A program made the translations under genes and the position numbers. Shown here piece after piece: positions 22,487 through 31,798 of a stretch of 64,000 bases of DNA. The DNA is taken from NCBI GenBank assembly GCA_038049695.1, contig CP142453.1:32964501-33028500 (forward strand). The letters run 5' to 3'. Under the pieces are notes generated by a model. The model made no database searches. It had not been told where the DNA came from and saw only the letters and a program-made list of their open reading frames with translations. The stretch comes from Cinnamomum chago (Eukaryota; Streptophyta; Magnoliopsida; Laurales; Lauraceae). How positions within the stretch are numbered: position 1 is the stretch's first letter; the number at the start of each line of letters is the position of its first letter.

Positions 22487-23625
22487 TTCAATCAATTAGA
22501 TATCCAATTCCTAATAAACAAGATCTTATTACTCGTTTATATGAAGCTTTTATATTTTCAAAATTTGATCTCAAATCAGGATTTTGGCAAATACAGGTCG
22601 AAGAAAATGATCGTTATAAAACCGCCTTTACTGTCCCTTTTGGCCATTATGAATGGAACGTCATGCCTTTTGGGCTAAAAAATGCTCCTTCAGCCTTCCA
22701 AGAAATGATGAATGAAATCTTTCACCCTTATAAAAATTTCTCAATTGTTTACATTGATGATATTTTAATTTTTTCTAAATCTATTGATGATCACTGGAAA
22801 CATTTAAAGACTTTCAAATGGATCATAAAGAAAAATGGCTTAGTCCTTTCTCAAAGAAAAATAAAACTTTTTCAAACAGAAATACAATTTCTTGGCTATA
22901 AAATATCAAACAAAATGATAACTCCTGTTGAAAGAGTAATCAAATTTGCTGACAATTTCCCTGATGAAATCACCGATAAAAAACAATTACAAAGATTTTT
23001 AGGGTGTTTAAATTATGTCTCTGATTTTTATCAAAACCTCTCTAAAGAAAGAAATCTTTTACAAAAATGTTTAAAAAATTCGGCAGAACAATGGACTCCT
23101 CAACATACAGAAGCAATACAAAAAATAAAATAAAAAGTGAAAACATTACCATGCTTAAATATTTCAAATCCAGATTTATTTAAAATAATCCAAACAGATG
23201 CTTCAGAAATAGGATTTGGTGGAATCCTACTTCAAAGATCCGCACAATCAAAGGAACAAATTATTAGATTTTATTCTGGCACTTGGAATACTACTCAACA
23301 AAATTACTCTACAATAAAGAAAGAAGTCCTTGCCATAGTCTCATGCATACTCAAATTTCAAAGTGATATTTTGAATCAAAAATTCCTCTTACGAATTGAT
23401 TGCAAATCTGCAAAAGAAGTTTTGGAAAATGATGTCAAAAACCTTGCATCAAAACAAATTTTTGCTCGTTGGCAAGCTTTACTTGCTATTTTTGATTTTG
23501 ACATTGAATATATAAAAGGTTCTTCAAATTCTCTTCCCGATTTTCTATCTCGTGAATTTTTACAGGGTAGAAACAAGGTGAAGAAAGATGCATCCAAGAG
23601 GAAAAGGAAAAAATCCAGTCATTGA
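22487..23625 (+). pseudogene. ORF1-B fragment (RT, RNase H) with nonsense codon
   Basis: It begins inside RT just upstream of SIRYPIPNKQ and is open through YIDDILIFS, then a CAA-to-TAA change at 23131-23133 stops it between RT and RNase H. The RNase H part (23137 onward) is otherwise open to the normal C-terminus at 23625. Lacking its 5' half and broken by a stop, it cannot make a working RT-RNase H. Confidence 0.92.
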
Positions 23626-24763
23626 TACAATAAATATTCTTTCCAACAATAAATTCAATGCCTTAAATCCTTCTCCCATGCTGCAAGCACCCTATCGTTC
23701 CAATCCTTTCAAAAAATCTCAATACATAAAGATCTTTGAATATGCCCTTTTCTTCCTTGATGATAAAATCCATGCCAACCTTACAATTGATCAAATTCTC
23801 TCAAAACTCTACAGAAAAAATTGCCATTTTGTTCCAAAAGCCCCCAATATTTCTCACAAGTACTATGAAGCTATTCTAATTCAGTCAAAAAGTGCTATCA
23901 TCACTCATGAAGATAGAGATGGAGAACATGCCTTTTCAAAAATAAAGATTATGCATATTCATACTATCACTGATTGGGCCGACAATCTATTTTCACCAAA
24001 AACTGTCACCAATCCCAATGGGAGCTCTTGGCCCTATGATTACTATGACTATATGAATGCTTGGGAATATACTTTATTATATCAAAATTCAAAACGATCC
24101 CATTCTTGGTACCTTAGCTTTTCATCCAAATGCAATCAAAATATTCCTTGTTGGTTCTGGCATAATTGGTGGCTCCGTTTTGGTGCACAATCCTGCATCC
24201 TTCCAGAAGCTTTATTAAGCTATTATCAAGCATTTGAATCTCAATCTAGTTTTGAAATTGCTGAACCTTCATATTCCTTCTTAAAATTTATTTCTTCATC
24301 CACTATTCCATGGATTTTCCGATGGGAATATGGTAAATCCCAAGAAATGAAGCCATCATGTTTTGTTCGTATTTCTTATATTAAATGGTGGGATAAATTT
24401 GACGTTTCTCAATTTCTCAATAAATCTCATCATTCCTCTCCTCAAGCTTCTCTTAGTATACAACCGAATACAGCTATTCCTCAAATCAAAAAGCAGATTA
24501 CTCCTAATCCAAATTTATCAAAAAGCTTCAAAGATGTTGTTCATGGTACAACCTCATCTCCTGCAACTCCAATCAATACTCAGCAGCATATGGATCTTCT
24601 CAAAGAAATTCAGCGAATGCAGAATGAAATTTTATTTCTCAGAAATCCCCTTATGAATAAATACAGCGGTTTCGTTCAAGAAGTATCTTCTTCTCATGGT
24701 TCCGTCAATAAAGATGATTCTGATGCAACACTGCCACCGTCTGGAGCAGCAGATGAATTCTAA
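23588..24763 (+). CDS. ORF2-B, unknown protein of component B (391 aa)
   Basis: This is an intact but slightly divergent copy: SLSIQPNTA, NPNLSKSFKDVV and several silent changes separate it from the other ORF2-B copies, mostly in the last third. It overlaps ORF1-B by 38 nt. The divergence continues into the following 3' UTR, which becomes A-like at about 24815. Confidence 0.86.
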   Translation: MHPRGKGKNPVIDTINILSNNKFNALNPSPMLQAPYRSNPFKKSQYIKIFEYALFFLDDKIHANLTIDQILSKLYRKNCHFVPKAPNISHKYYEAILIQSKSAIITHEDRDGEHAFSKIKIMHIHTITDWADNLFSPKTVTNPNGSSWPYDYYDYMNAWEYTLLYQNSKRSHSWYLSFSSKCNQNIPCWFWHNWWLRFGAQSCILPEALLSYYQAFESQSSFEIAEPSYSFLKFISSSTIPWIFRWEYGKSQEMKPSCFVRISYIKWWDKFDVSQFLNKSHHSSPQASLSIQPNTAIPQIKKQITPNPNLSKSFKDVVHGTTSSPATPINTQQHMDLLKEIQRMQNEILFLRNPLMNKYSGFVQEVSSSHGSVNKDDSDATLPPSGAADEF

Positions 24764-25633
24764 AATAAAGAAATATCTGTCTACATACAGCTCTATCAAA
24801 TGCATCTCATGCAAATTTCAATGCAGATCTCGCTATCGAATACAGCCTTCATCCACCTCCATGCAGAATTAATTCAGCAATACAGATGTCCGAATGCAAT
24901 TTTCAATGCAGTCCCCAAAGTCAGCACAGCTCTCCCCATGCAGCCATGTGTCCTGCAAATAATGAAGCTTCATTATCTCATTCATCAATTCCTAGCCTCC
25001 ATGAAGTCAAGCCATAATTTCTAGTCACCATCATGCTTTTATAAACAATACATGTCATTTTCATGTGCCTCACTCATATAAAGTTCTTTCGAATGCTTTC
25101 ATTTGAAAAAAGTATAAAAAATTCCAAAAGTCCACATTTGTGAGCTATGGATTACTATTCTTATTAAAGTATTCCATAGACCACTATTCCAAATAAAGTA
25201 TTATGGAATTCGAAGTCAACATTTCAGACTCAAGTCCCTGCAGTCTCCGCAGCTTCAGCTGAGCTTACAGTATATCCTGCACCCTGCAGCAAATACAGCG
25301 ATAAATTTATCAGCCGACTGTCAGACGCATGCAGCAGCAACAGTGATAAAGTCTGTCAGCAATGAAGTCAGTAATACAGTTCACTCATGCAGCAGCAACA
25401 GTAATGCATATTATATGCGACAGTGATACAGTACAAATGACGTATACATCTTATCCCATTGCGGATTTCAAATACATTTCAAATGTAATTCAGTATGAAG
25501 GTCTATAAATAGGGATTGTGAGCCCTTGTCTCACATCATCAAATACTTACACTTGTAAATTTTCCGCTTTCTTTCCCTTCTTTCAATTCAGTCTTACTTA
25601 GAGTTTACTGGTTCGGTCCCGGTCTCGTCGAAT

Positions 25634-25644
25634 TGGTATCAGAG
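25634..25644 (+). other. Primer-binding site, initiator tRNA-Met
   Basis: TGGTATCAGAG, followed by A instead of C, so the match to the tRNA 3' end is 11 nt plus a mismatch rather than 14. Confidence 0.88.
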
Positions 25645-25683
25645 ACATCCCAGTCTTCTCTTATTGTAAGAAATATTTTATCA

Positions 25684-25713
25684 ATGAAGTATCAATTCCT
25701 TTATCCATTTTGA
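25684..25713 (+). other. Short upstream ORF in leader (9 codons)
   Basis: ATG AAG TAT ... TTT TGA lies 40 nt downstream of the primer site and is repeated at the same place in other leaders. Caulimovirid leaders typically carry such short ORFs and bypass them by ribosome shunting; whether that happens here is inference. Confidence 0.45.
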
Positions 25714-26028
25714 TAGCTCTTTAAGCTTTCAATTATTTCAATTTATTTGCAAAATTTTGCATGCATCATGTCTCTTTCCTTCTTTGGTTATTTGTTTGTT
25801 GTTTGCATAGTAGATTCGAATCTATGTTAGGTAGCTGCATTTCTGAATTTTGATCTAACTTGACTAGATAGAGTTAATTGGTTGTTGTTGCTAAAAGGAG
25901 TGATTTGGGTCCGAGGCCCCCTTGTCGCGTCGCCTTTGTTGCCCGTTAGCCAGGAGAGCGTTTAGGGCTTTGTGGCGTAAATCGTTGACAGGCCACCAAT
26001 CATTCTGATTAGTGATTATAATTAATTA

Positions 26029-29000
26029 ATGATGTCTAGAATTTTTAGATCATTCGGAAGAAATTCATCTTCTAACACAGCTTCTAATTCTTCTTCTGCA
26101 TCATCATCCATCATGCCAATAATCAATAAAATTTCAATTAAAAATCTTGAAGAAATAAGTTTTGATGATTTAGAAAAATCAATCCAAGATTGGACAATAC
26201 CTAAAGTCTCTTTAAAAGAAATTTATAAAGAAGGATCTTTCATACAAAAATCAAATTATGTAATAAAGACGGTTGAAGAAACCCTCTCAATACAGCAAAA
26301 TGAAGAAAATCTACAGGTCATTCCTGCAGAAAAAATTGAAATCCATAAATCAAAATACAAATACATGCATATAGCACTTGTTCAAGTTGCAATAAAGCCA
26401 TTAACCAGACTTGGTTTGAATACATCCTGTCTCGCATATGTTCGAGATAGAAGACATAATTCATTCAGAGATTCCCTAATAGGGATGGTAGAAGCCAGTC
26501 TTCATGACGGCCCTGCCTTTTTTAATTGTTTTCCCAATTACACCGTATCACTCAGTGATCCCGGTGCTCATGAAGCCATCACTCTAGGAATACATACAAA
26601 AGGATTCAATATGAAACCTCAATCTCAAAATGTTGCAATAGTATACAGAATTTATTATAAAGCAATGAATACAATTGTCCCTGAAATAGCATATTCATCT
26701 CAAATCAAAGGAGTAACCACCTTATTCCTTACAAATTTTCGAAATAAAGTCACCACCCCCAAACTCATCACATGGGAAGATGTAAATCTTTCTGGAAAAT
26801 GGGAGCTTGATGAAGCTCAACAAATCACCCCTTTAATTAATGAAGATGTTGAATCTATTACAGAACATCCATCTGGAAAAGTAACAATAAATTTTGCCAA
26901 TACACCAAGATCACACTTTTCATCCACAAAAAGATCAATCCCTTCAGACGCTGGATCTTATAAATCAGCCTCTTCTAATTTTCATCAAACATCTATTCCC
27001 ACATCACCCCCAATACATCCTACAGGCATAGCTTTCCCTGTTTATTCAGGCGCAAAAGATGAAGATATACAATCAGTAAAATTAACTGAATCCGATTTTA
27101 ATGCATCAATTAATACAATTTCCTTAATTCATGAATCTAATGAAGTAATACATGATTTCAAAATTGATAAACAATTCCTTCAACAAGATTTATTAAAACA
27201 TCCAAAAACAAAATGGTTTTTTACCAAATTCTCTAAATTTGAGAGATCTCAAGTCAAAGACTTATGGTATGAACAAATGAATCAAGAAAGGCGAAATATC
27301 CCTTTCTTTGATTGGCTTTCGTCAAAAATAAATAAAAAAGGAACTATAATGATGACAATTAATAAATCCACACAAACATGGGAAACCGAGAAAGGTAAAG
27401 TTGAATCGGTTCACCCCCCTTTAGAAACTATAAAACATAAAGAAATAAATAATTCTTTAAAAACTAGTTTCCCGCAACCTACTCTCAATTTAGTTCCTAA
27501 AGAGTCAACTACTACATTAAATACATTAAATACAACTTCTATAAACAAATCCTTCTCTACAGACTCTACCTCGAAAACATCAATTTTACAAACTCATCTC
27601 GAAGAAAACATCTCTGATCATGAAGAACATAATGAATTACATCCTTCCTATTCCTCAATAAATGTATTAAGTGCTCAAGACAAATTCATCATTAATGCTA
27701 TTACTCTCAAACAATTTATTGAAGAAAACTCTTTTGAAAAAATTTCTAATCTTAATTTTCAACCTGTTTCTATACTTTCAAATATTGGAAAAATCAATCA
27801 AATAAATCTACTCATATCTAATAAAGAAAAATATATTGAAAATCTTAAAAATGACATTTATCTCTGTCGAATTGAAGATCAATTAAAATCAAATTCATCT
27901 GAAAATAAAATTAATAATTTTCAAACCTCTCTAATAAATGAATGTTGTTCTGAAATACCTTCTGCCTTTTGGCATCGAAAAAAGCATCTAGTATCCTTAC
28001 CATATATTTCTACTTTTAATGAAAGAGATATTCCTACTAAAGCAAGACCATCTCAAATGAGTCCTAGACTCTTAGACTTATGTGATAAAGAAATTAAAGA
28101 TTTACTTCAAAAGAAATTAATCCGCAAATCACATTCTCCTTGGAGTTGTGCAGCCTTTTATGTTGAAAATGCTCCTGAAAAGGAACGAGGGGCTCCTCGC
28201 CTCGTCATCAATTATAAACCATTAAATAAAGTCCTTCAATCAATTAGATATCCAATTCCTAATAAACAAGATCTTATTACTCGTTTATATGAAGCTTTTA
28301 TATTTTCAAAATTTGATCTCAAATCAGGATTTTGGCAAATACAGGTCGAAGAAAATGATTGTTATAAAACCGCCTTTACTGTCCCTTTTGGCCATTATGA
28401 ATGGAACGTCATGCCTTTTGGGCTAAAAAATGCTCCTTCAGCCTTCCAAGAAATGATGAATGAAATCTTTCACCCTTATAAAAATTTCTCAATTGTTTAC
28501 ATTGATGATATTTTAATTTTTTCTAAATCTATTGATGATCACTGGAAACATTTAAAGACTTTCAAATGGATCATAAAGAAAAATGGCTTAGTCCTTTCTC
28601 AAAGAAAAATAAAACTTTTTCAAACAGAAATACAATTTCTTGGCTATAAAATATCAAACAAAATGATAACTCCTGTTGAAAGAGTAATCAAATTTGCTGA
28701 CAATTTCCCTGATGAAATCACCGATAAAAAACAATTACAAAGATTTTTAGGGTGTTTAAATTATGTCTCTGATTTTTATCAAAACCTCTCTAAAGAAAGA
28801 AATCTTTTACAAAAATGTTTAAAAAATTCGGCAGAACAATGGACTCCTCAACATACAGAAGCAATACAAAAAATAAAACAAAAAGTGAAAACATTACCAT
28901 GCTTAAATATTTCAAATCCAGATTTATTTAAAATAATCCAAACAGATGCTTCAGAAATAGGATTTGGTGGAATCCTACTTCAAAGATCCGCACAATCAAA

Positions 29001-29373
29001 GGAACAAATTATTAGATTTTATTCTGGCACTTGGAATACTACTCAACAAAATTACTCTACAATAAAGAAAGAAGTCCTTGCCATAGTCTCATGCATACTC
29101 AAATTTCAAAGTGATATTTTGAATCAAAAATTCCTCTTACGAATTGATTGCAAATCAGCAAAAGAAGTTTTGGAAAATGATGTCAAAAACCTTGCATCAA
29201 AACAAATTTTTGCTCGTTGGCAAGCTTTACTTGCTATTTTTGATTTTGACATTGAATATATAAAAGGTTCTTCAAATTCTCTTCCCGATTTTCTATCTCG
29301 TGAATTTTTACAGGGTAGAAACAAGGTGAAGAAAGATGCATCCAAGAGGAAAAGGAAAAAATCCAGTCATTGA
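26029..29373 (+). CDS. ORF1-B polyprotein: movement protein, RT, RNase H (1114 aa)
   Basis: Replicase polyprotein of component B. The N-terminal ~473 residues, nearly identical to ORF1-A, hold a 30K-type movement protein (about residues 90-270; conserved SLSDPG with Asp177, then LGIHTKG), expected to move virus between cells. A B-specific Ser/Thr-rich linker follows, then RT (LVINYKPLN 725-733, FDLKSG with Asp763, YIDD 824-827) and RNase H with the DEDD set at 973, 1015, 1040 and 1087. There is no coat region, zinc knuckle, protease or integrase, unlike a normal caulimovirid polyprotein, so those must come from elsewhere, presumably component A. The start is the first of two tandem ATGs after TAATTAATTA. 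Two changes are private to this copy: Gly4 to Arg, and a Cys in VEENDCYKT (Arg elsewhere) within RT. Confidence 0.95.
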   Translation: MMSRIFRSFGRNSSSNTASNSSSASSSIMPIINKISIKNLEEISFDDLEKSIQDWTIPKVSLKEIYKEGSFIQKSNYVIKTVEETLSIQQNEENLQVIPAEKIEIHKSKYKYMHIALVQVAIKPLTRLGLNTSCLAYVRDRRHNSFRDSLIGMVEASLHDGPAFFNCFPNYTVSLSDPGAHEAITLGIHTKGFNMKPQSQNVAIVYRIYYKAMNTIVPEIAYSSQIKGVTTLFLTNFRNKVTTPKLITWEDVNLSGKWELDEAQQITPLINEDVESITEHPSGKVTINFANTPRSHFSSTKRSIPSDAGSYKSASSNFHQTSIPTSPPIHPTGIAFPVYSGAKDEDIQSVKLTESDFNASINTISLIHESNEVIHDFKIDKQFLQQDLLKHPKTKWFFTKFSKFERSQVKDLWYEQMNQERRNIPFFDWLSSKINKKGTIMMTINKSTQTWETEKGKVESVHPPLETIKHKEINNSLKTSFPQPTLNLVPKESTTTLNTLNTTSINKSFSTDSTSKTSILQTHLEENISDHEEHNELHPSYSSINVLSAQDKFIINAITLKQFIEENSFEKISNLNFQPVSILSNIGKINQINLLISNKEKYIENLKNDIYLCRIEDQLKSNSSENKINNFQTSLINECCSEIPSAFWHRKKHLVSLPYISTFNERDIPTKARPSQMSPRLLDLCDKEIKDLLQKKLIRKSHSPWSCAAFYVENAPEKERGAPRLVINYKPLNKVLQSIRYPIPNKQDLITRLYEAFIFSKFDLKSGFWQIQVEENDCYKTAFTVPFGHYEWNVMPFGLKNAPSAFQEMMNEIFHPYKNFSIVYIDDILIFSKSIDDHWKHLKTFKWIIKKNGLVLSQRKIKLFQTEIQFLGYKISNKMITPVERVIKFADNFPDEITDKKQLQRFLGCLNYVSDFYQNLSKERNLLQKCLKNSAEQWTPQHTEAIQKIKQKVKTLPCLNISNPDLFKIIQTDASEIGFGGILLQRSAQSKEQIIRFYSGTWNTTQQNYSTIKKEVLAIVSCILKFQSDILNQKFLLRIDCKSAKEVLENDVKNLASKQIFARWQALLAIFDFDIEYIKGSSNSLPDFLSREFLQGRNKVKKDASKRKRKKSSH

Positions 29374-30511
29374 TACAATAAATATTCTTTCCAACAATAA
29401 ATTCAATGCCTTAAATCCTTCTCCCATGCTGCAAGCACCCTATCGTTCCAATCCTTTCAAAAAATCTCAATACATAAAGATCTTTGAATATGCCCTTTTC
29501 TTCCTTGATGATAAAATCCATGCCAACCTTACAATTGATCAAATTCTCTCAAAACTCTACAGAAAAAATTGCCATTTTGTTCCAAAAGCCCCCAATATTT
29601 CTCACAAGTACTATGAAGCTATTCTAATTCAGTCAAAAAGTGCTATCATCACTCATGAAGATAGAGATGGAGAACATGCCTTTTCAAAAATAAAGATTAT
29701 GCATATTCATACAATCACTGATTGGGCCGACAATCTATTCTCACCAAAAACTGTCACCAATCCCAATGGGAGTTCTTGGCCCTATGACTACTATGACTAT
29801 ATGAATGCTTGGGAATATACTTTATTATATCAAAATTCAAAACGATCTCATTCTTGGTACCTTAGCTTTTCATCCAAATGCAATCAAAATATTCCTTGTT
29901 GGTTCTGGCATAATTGGTGGCTCCGTTTTGGTGCACAATCCTGCATCCTTCCAGAAGCTTTATTAAGCTATTATCAAGCATTTGAATCTCAATCCAGTTT
30001 TGAAATTGCTGAACCTTCATATTCTTTCTTAAAATTTATTTCTTCATCCACTATTCCATGGATTTTCCGATGGGAATATGGTAAATCCCAAGAAATGAAG
30101 CCATCATGTTTTGTTCGTATTTCTTATATTAAATGGTGGGATAAATTTGACGTTTCTCAATTTCTCAATAAATCTCATCATTCCTCTCCTCAAGCTTCTC
30201 TTATTATACAACCCAATACCGCTATTCCTCAAATCAAGAAGCAGATCACTCCTAATCCAAAATTATCAAAGAGCTTCAAAGATGCTGTTCATGGTACAAC
30301 CTCATCTCCTGCAACTCCAATCAATACTCAGCAGCATATGGATCTTCTCAAAGAAATTCAGCGTATGCAGAATGAAATTTTATTTCTCAGAAATCCCCTT
30401 ATGAATAAATACAGCGGATTCGTTCAAGAAGTATCTTCTTCTCATGGTTCCGTCAATAAAGATGATTCTGATGCAACACTGCCACCGTCTGGAGCAGCAG
30501 ATGAATTCTAA
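29336..30511 (+). CDS. ORF2-B, unknown protein of component B (391 aa)
   Basis: The reference copy. The ATG lies inside the last codons of ORF1-B in the +1 frame (38-nt overlap). The N-terminus is basic (RGKGKNPVID). The middle is rich in Trp and aromatic residues (WPYDYYDYMNAWEY, PCWFWHNWWLRFG, PWIFRWEYGK). A proline/serine-rich linker leads to a C-terminal heptad stretch (LLKEIQRMQNEILFL) that should form a short coiled coil, and the tail is acidic. It has no signal peptide and no catalytic motif. From memory it resembles W-rich plant hypothetical proteins often found next to caulimovirid RT genes; this is unverified. Translation may be by re-initiation or leaky scanning given the overlap. 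Function unknown; a virion-, transactivator- or transport-related role is only a guess. Confidence 0.88.
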   Translation: MHPRGKGKNPVIDTINILSNNKFNALNPSPMLQAPYRSNPFKKSQYIKIFEYALFFLDDKIHANLTIDQILSKLYRKNCHFVPKAPNISHKYYEAILIQSKSAIITHEDRDGEHAFSKIKIMHIHTITDWADNLFSPKTVTNPNGSSWPYDYYDYMNAWEYTLLYQNSKRSHSWYLSFSSKCNQNIPCWFWHNWWLRFGAQSCILPEALLSYYQAFESQSSFEIAEPSYSFLKFISSSTIPWIFRWEYGKSQEMKPSCFVRISYIKWWDKFDVSQFLNKSHHSSPQASLIIQPNTAIPQIKKQITPNPKLSKSFKDAVHGTTSSPATPINTQQHMDLLKEIQRMQNEILFLRNPLMNKYSGFVQEVSSSHGSVNKDDSDATLPPSGAADEF

Positions 30512-31798
30512 AATAAAGAAATATCTGTCTACATACAGCTCTGTCAAATGCATCTCATGCAAATCTCAATGCGGATCTCGCCATCTAAATGCAGCATGCA
30601 TCTACCCCCATGCTGAATTAATTCAGCCATACAGATGTCCAAAATGCAGTTGTCAATGCAGCCAGCACAGATGCAGTTTTTTCAATGCAGCCAGCACCGG
30701 TCTCCCCATGCAGCCATGTGTCATGCAAATAATAAAGCATCTTTATCTCATTTATCAATTCATAGCCTCCATGAAGTCAAGCCATACATACTTGTCACCA
30801 TCATGTGTTTATAAACAACACATGTCATTATCCTATGCCTCACTCACATAAAGGTCATTCGTATGCTCTCATTTTGTAGAATTATAAAAAATTCCAAAAG
30901 TCCACATTTGTGAGCTATGGATTACTATTCTTATTAAAGTATTCCATAGACCACTATTCCAAATAAAGTATTATGGAATTCGAAGTCAACATTTCAGACT
31001 CAAGTCCCTGCAGTCTCCGCAGCTTCAGCTGAGCTTACAGTATATCCTGCACCCTGCAGCAAATACAGCGATAAATTTATCAGCCGACTGTCAGACGCAT
31101 GCAGCAGCAACAGTGATAAAGTCTGTCAGCAATGAAGTCAGTAATACAGTTCACTCATGCAGCAGCAACAGTAATGCATATTATATGCGACAGTGATACA
31201 GTACAAATGACGTATACATCTTATCCCATTGCGGATTTCAAATACATTTCAAATGTAATTCAGTATGAAGGTCTATAAATAGGGATTGTGAGCCCTTGTC
31301 TCACATCATCAAATACTTACACTTGTAAATTTTCCGCTTTCTTTCCCTTCTTTCAATTCAGTCTTACTTAGAGTTTACTGGTTCGGTCCCGGTCTCGTCG
31401 AATTGGTATCAGAGACATCCCAGTCTTCTCTTATTGTAAGAAATATTTTATCAATGAAGTATCAATTCCTTTATCCATTTTGATAGCTCTTTAAGCTTTC
31501 AATTATTTCAATTTATTTGCAAAATTTTGCATGCATCATGTCTCTTTCCTTCTTTGGTTATTTGTTTGTTGTTTGCATAGTAGATTCGAATCTATGTTAG
31601 GTAGCTGCATTTCTGAATTTTGATCTAACTTGACTAGATAGAGTTAATTGGTTGTTGTTGCTAAAAGGAGTGATTTGGGTCCGAGGCCCCCTTGTCGCGT
31701 CGCCTTTGTTGCCCGTTAGCCAGGAGAGCGTTTAGGGCTTTGTGGCGTAAATCGTTGACAGGCCACCAATCATTCTGATTAGTGATTATAATTAATTA
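30512..31798 (+). promoter_or_regulatory. B-type intergenic region: 3' UTR, promoter, leader
   Basis: It joins ORF2-B to ORF1-A, so an A unit is placed under a B-type promoter. TATAAATA is at 31274-31281, the expected start near 31305-31308, the primer site at 31404-31414, and the leader runs to 31798. The promoter and leader are virtually the same as those at 25150-26028. Confidence 0.8.
31404..31414 (+). other. Primer-binding site, initiator tRNA-Met
   Basis: TGGTATCAGAG followed by A, sharing the C-to-A change with the site at 25634; the two units therefore share recent ancestry. Confidence 0.88.

Larger units (their letters stand above)
24764..26028 (+). promoter_or_regulatory. Mosaic intergenic region: A-like 3' UTR, B-like promoter, leader
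   Basis: From about 24815 to 25130 the sequence is A-type (for example CGAATACAGCCTTCATCC); from about 25150 onward it is B-type, so it is recombinant. TATAAATA is at 25504-25511 and the expected start near 25535-25538. The primer site is at 25634. The leader of about 385 nt after it has a 9-codon upstream ORF at 25684-25713 and two longer overlapping upstream ORFs starting near 25761 and 25768. A GC-rich stretch (25907-25997), including a GTGGC/GCCAC stem at 25972-25996, precedes the ATG. Confidence 0.8.
25634..31403 (+). mobile_element. Unit-length component B copy (5770 bp)
   Basis: From primer site to primer site: leader, intact ORF1-B (26029-29373), intact ORF2-B (29336-30511), 3' UTR and promoter. 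This is the best reference copy of component B in the window. Confidence 0.92.

Noticed and set aside
22487-23133. Separate short RT gene
   Set aside because: It is the remainder of ORF1-B cut by a join on the left and a nonsense codon on the right.
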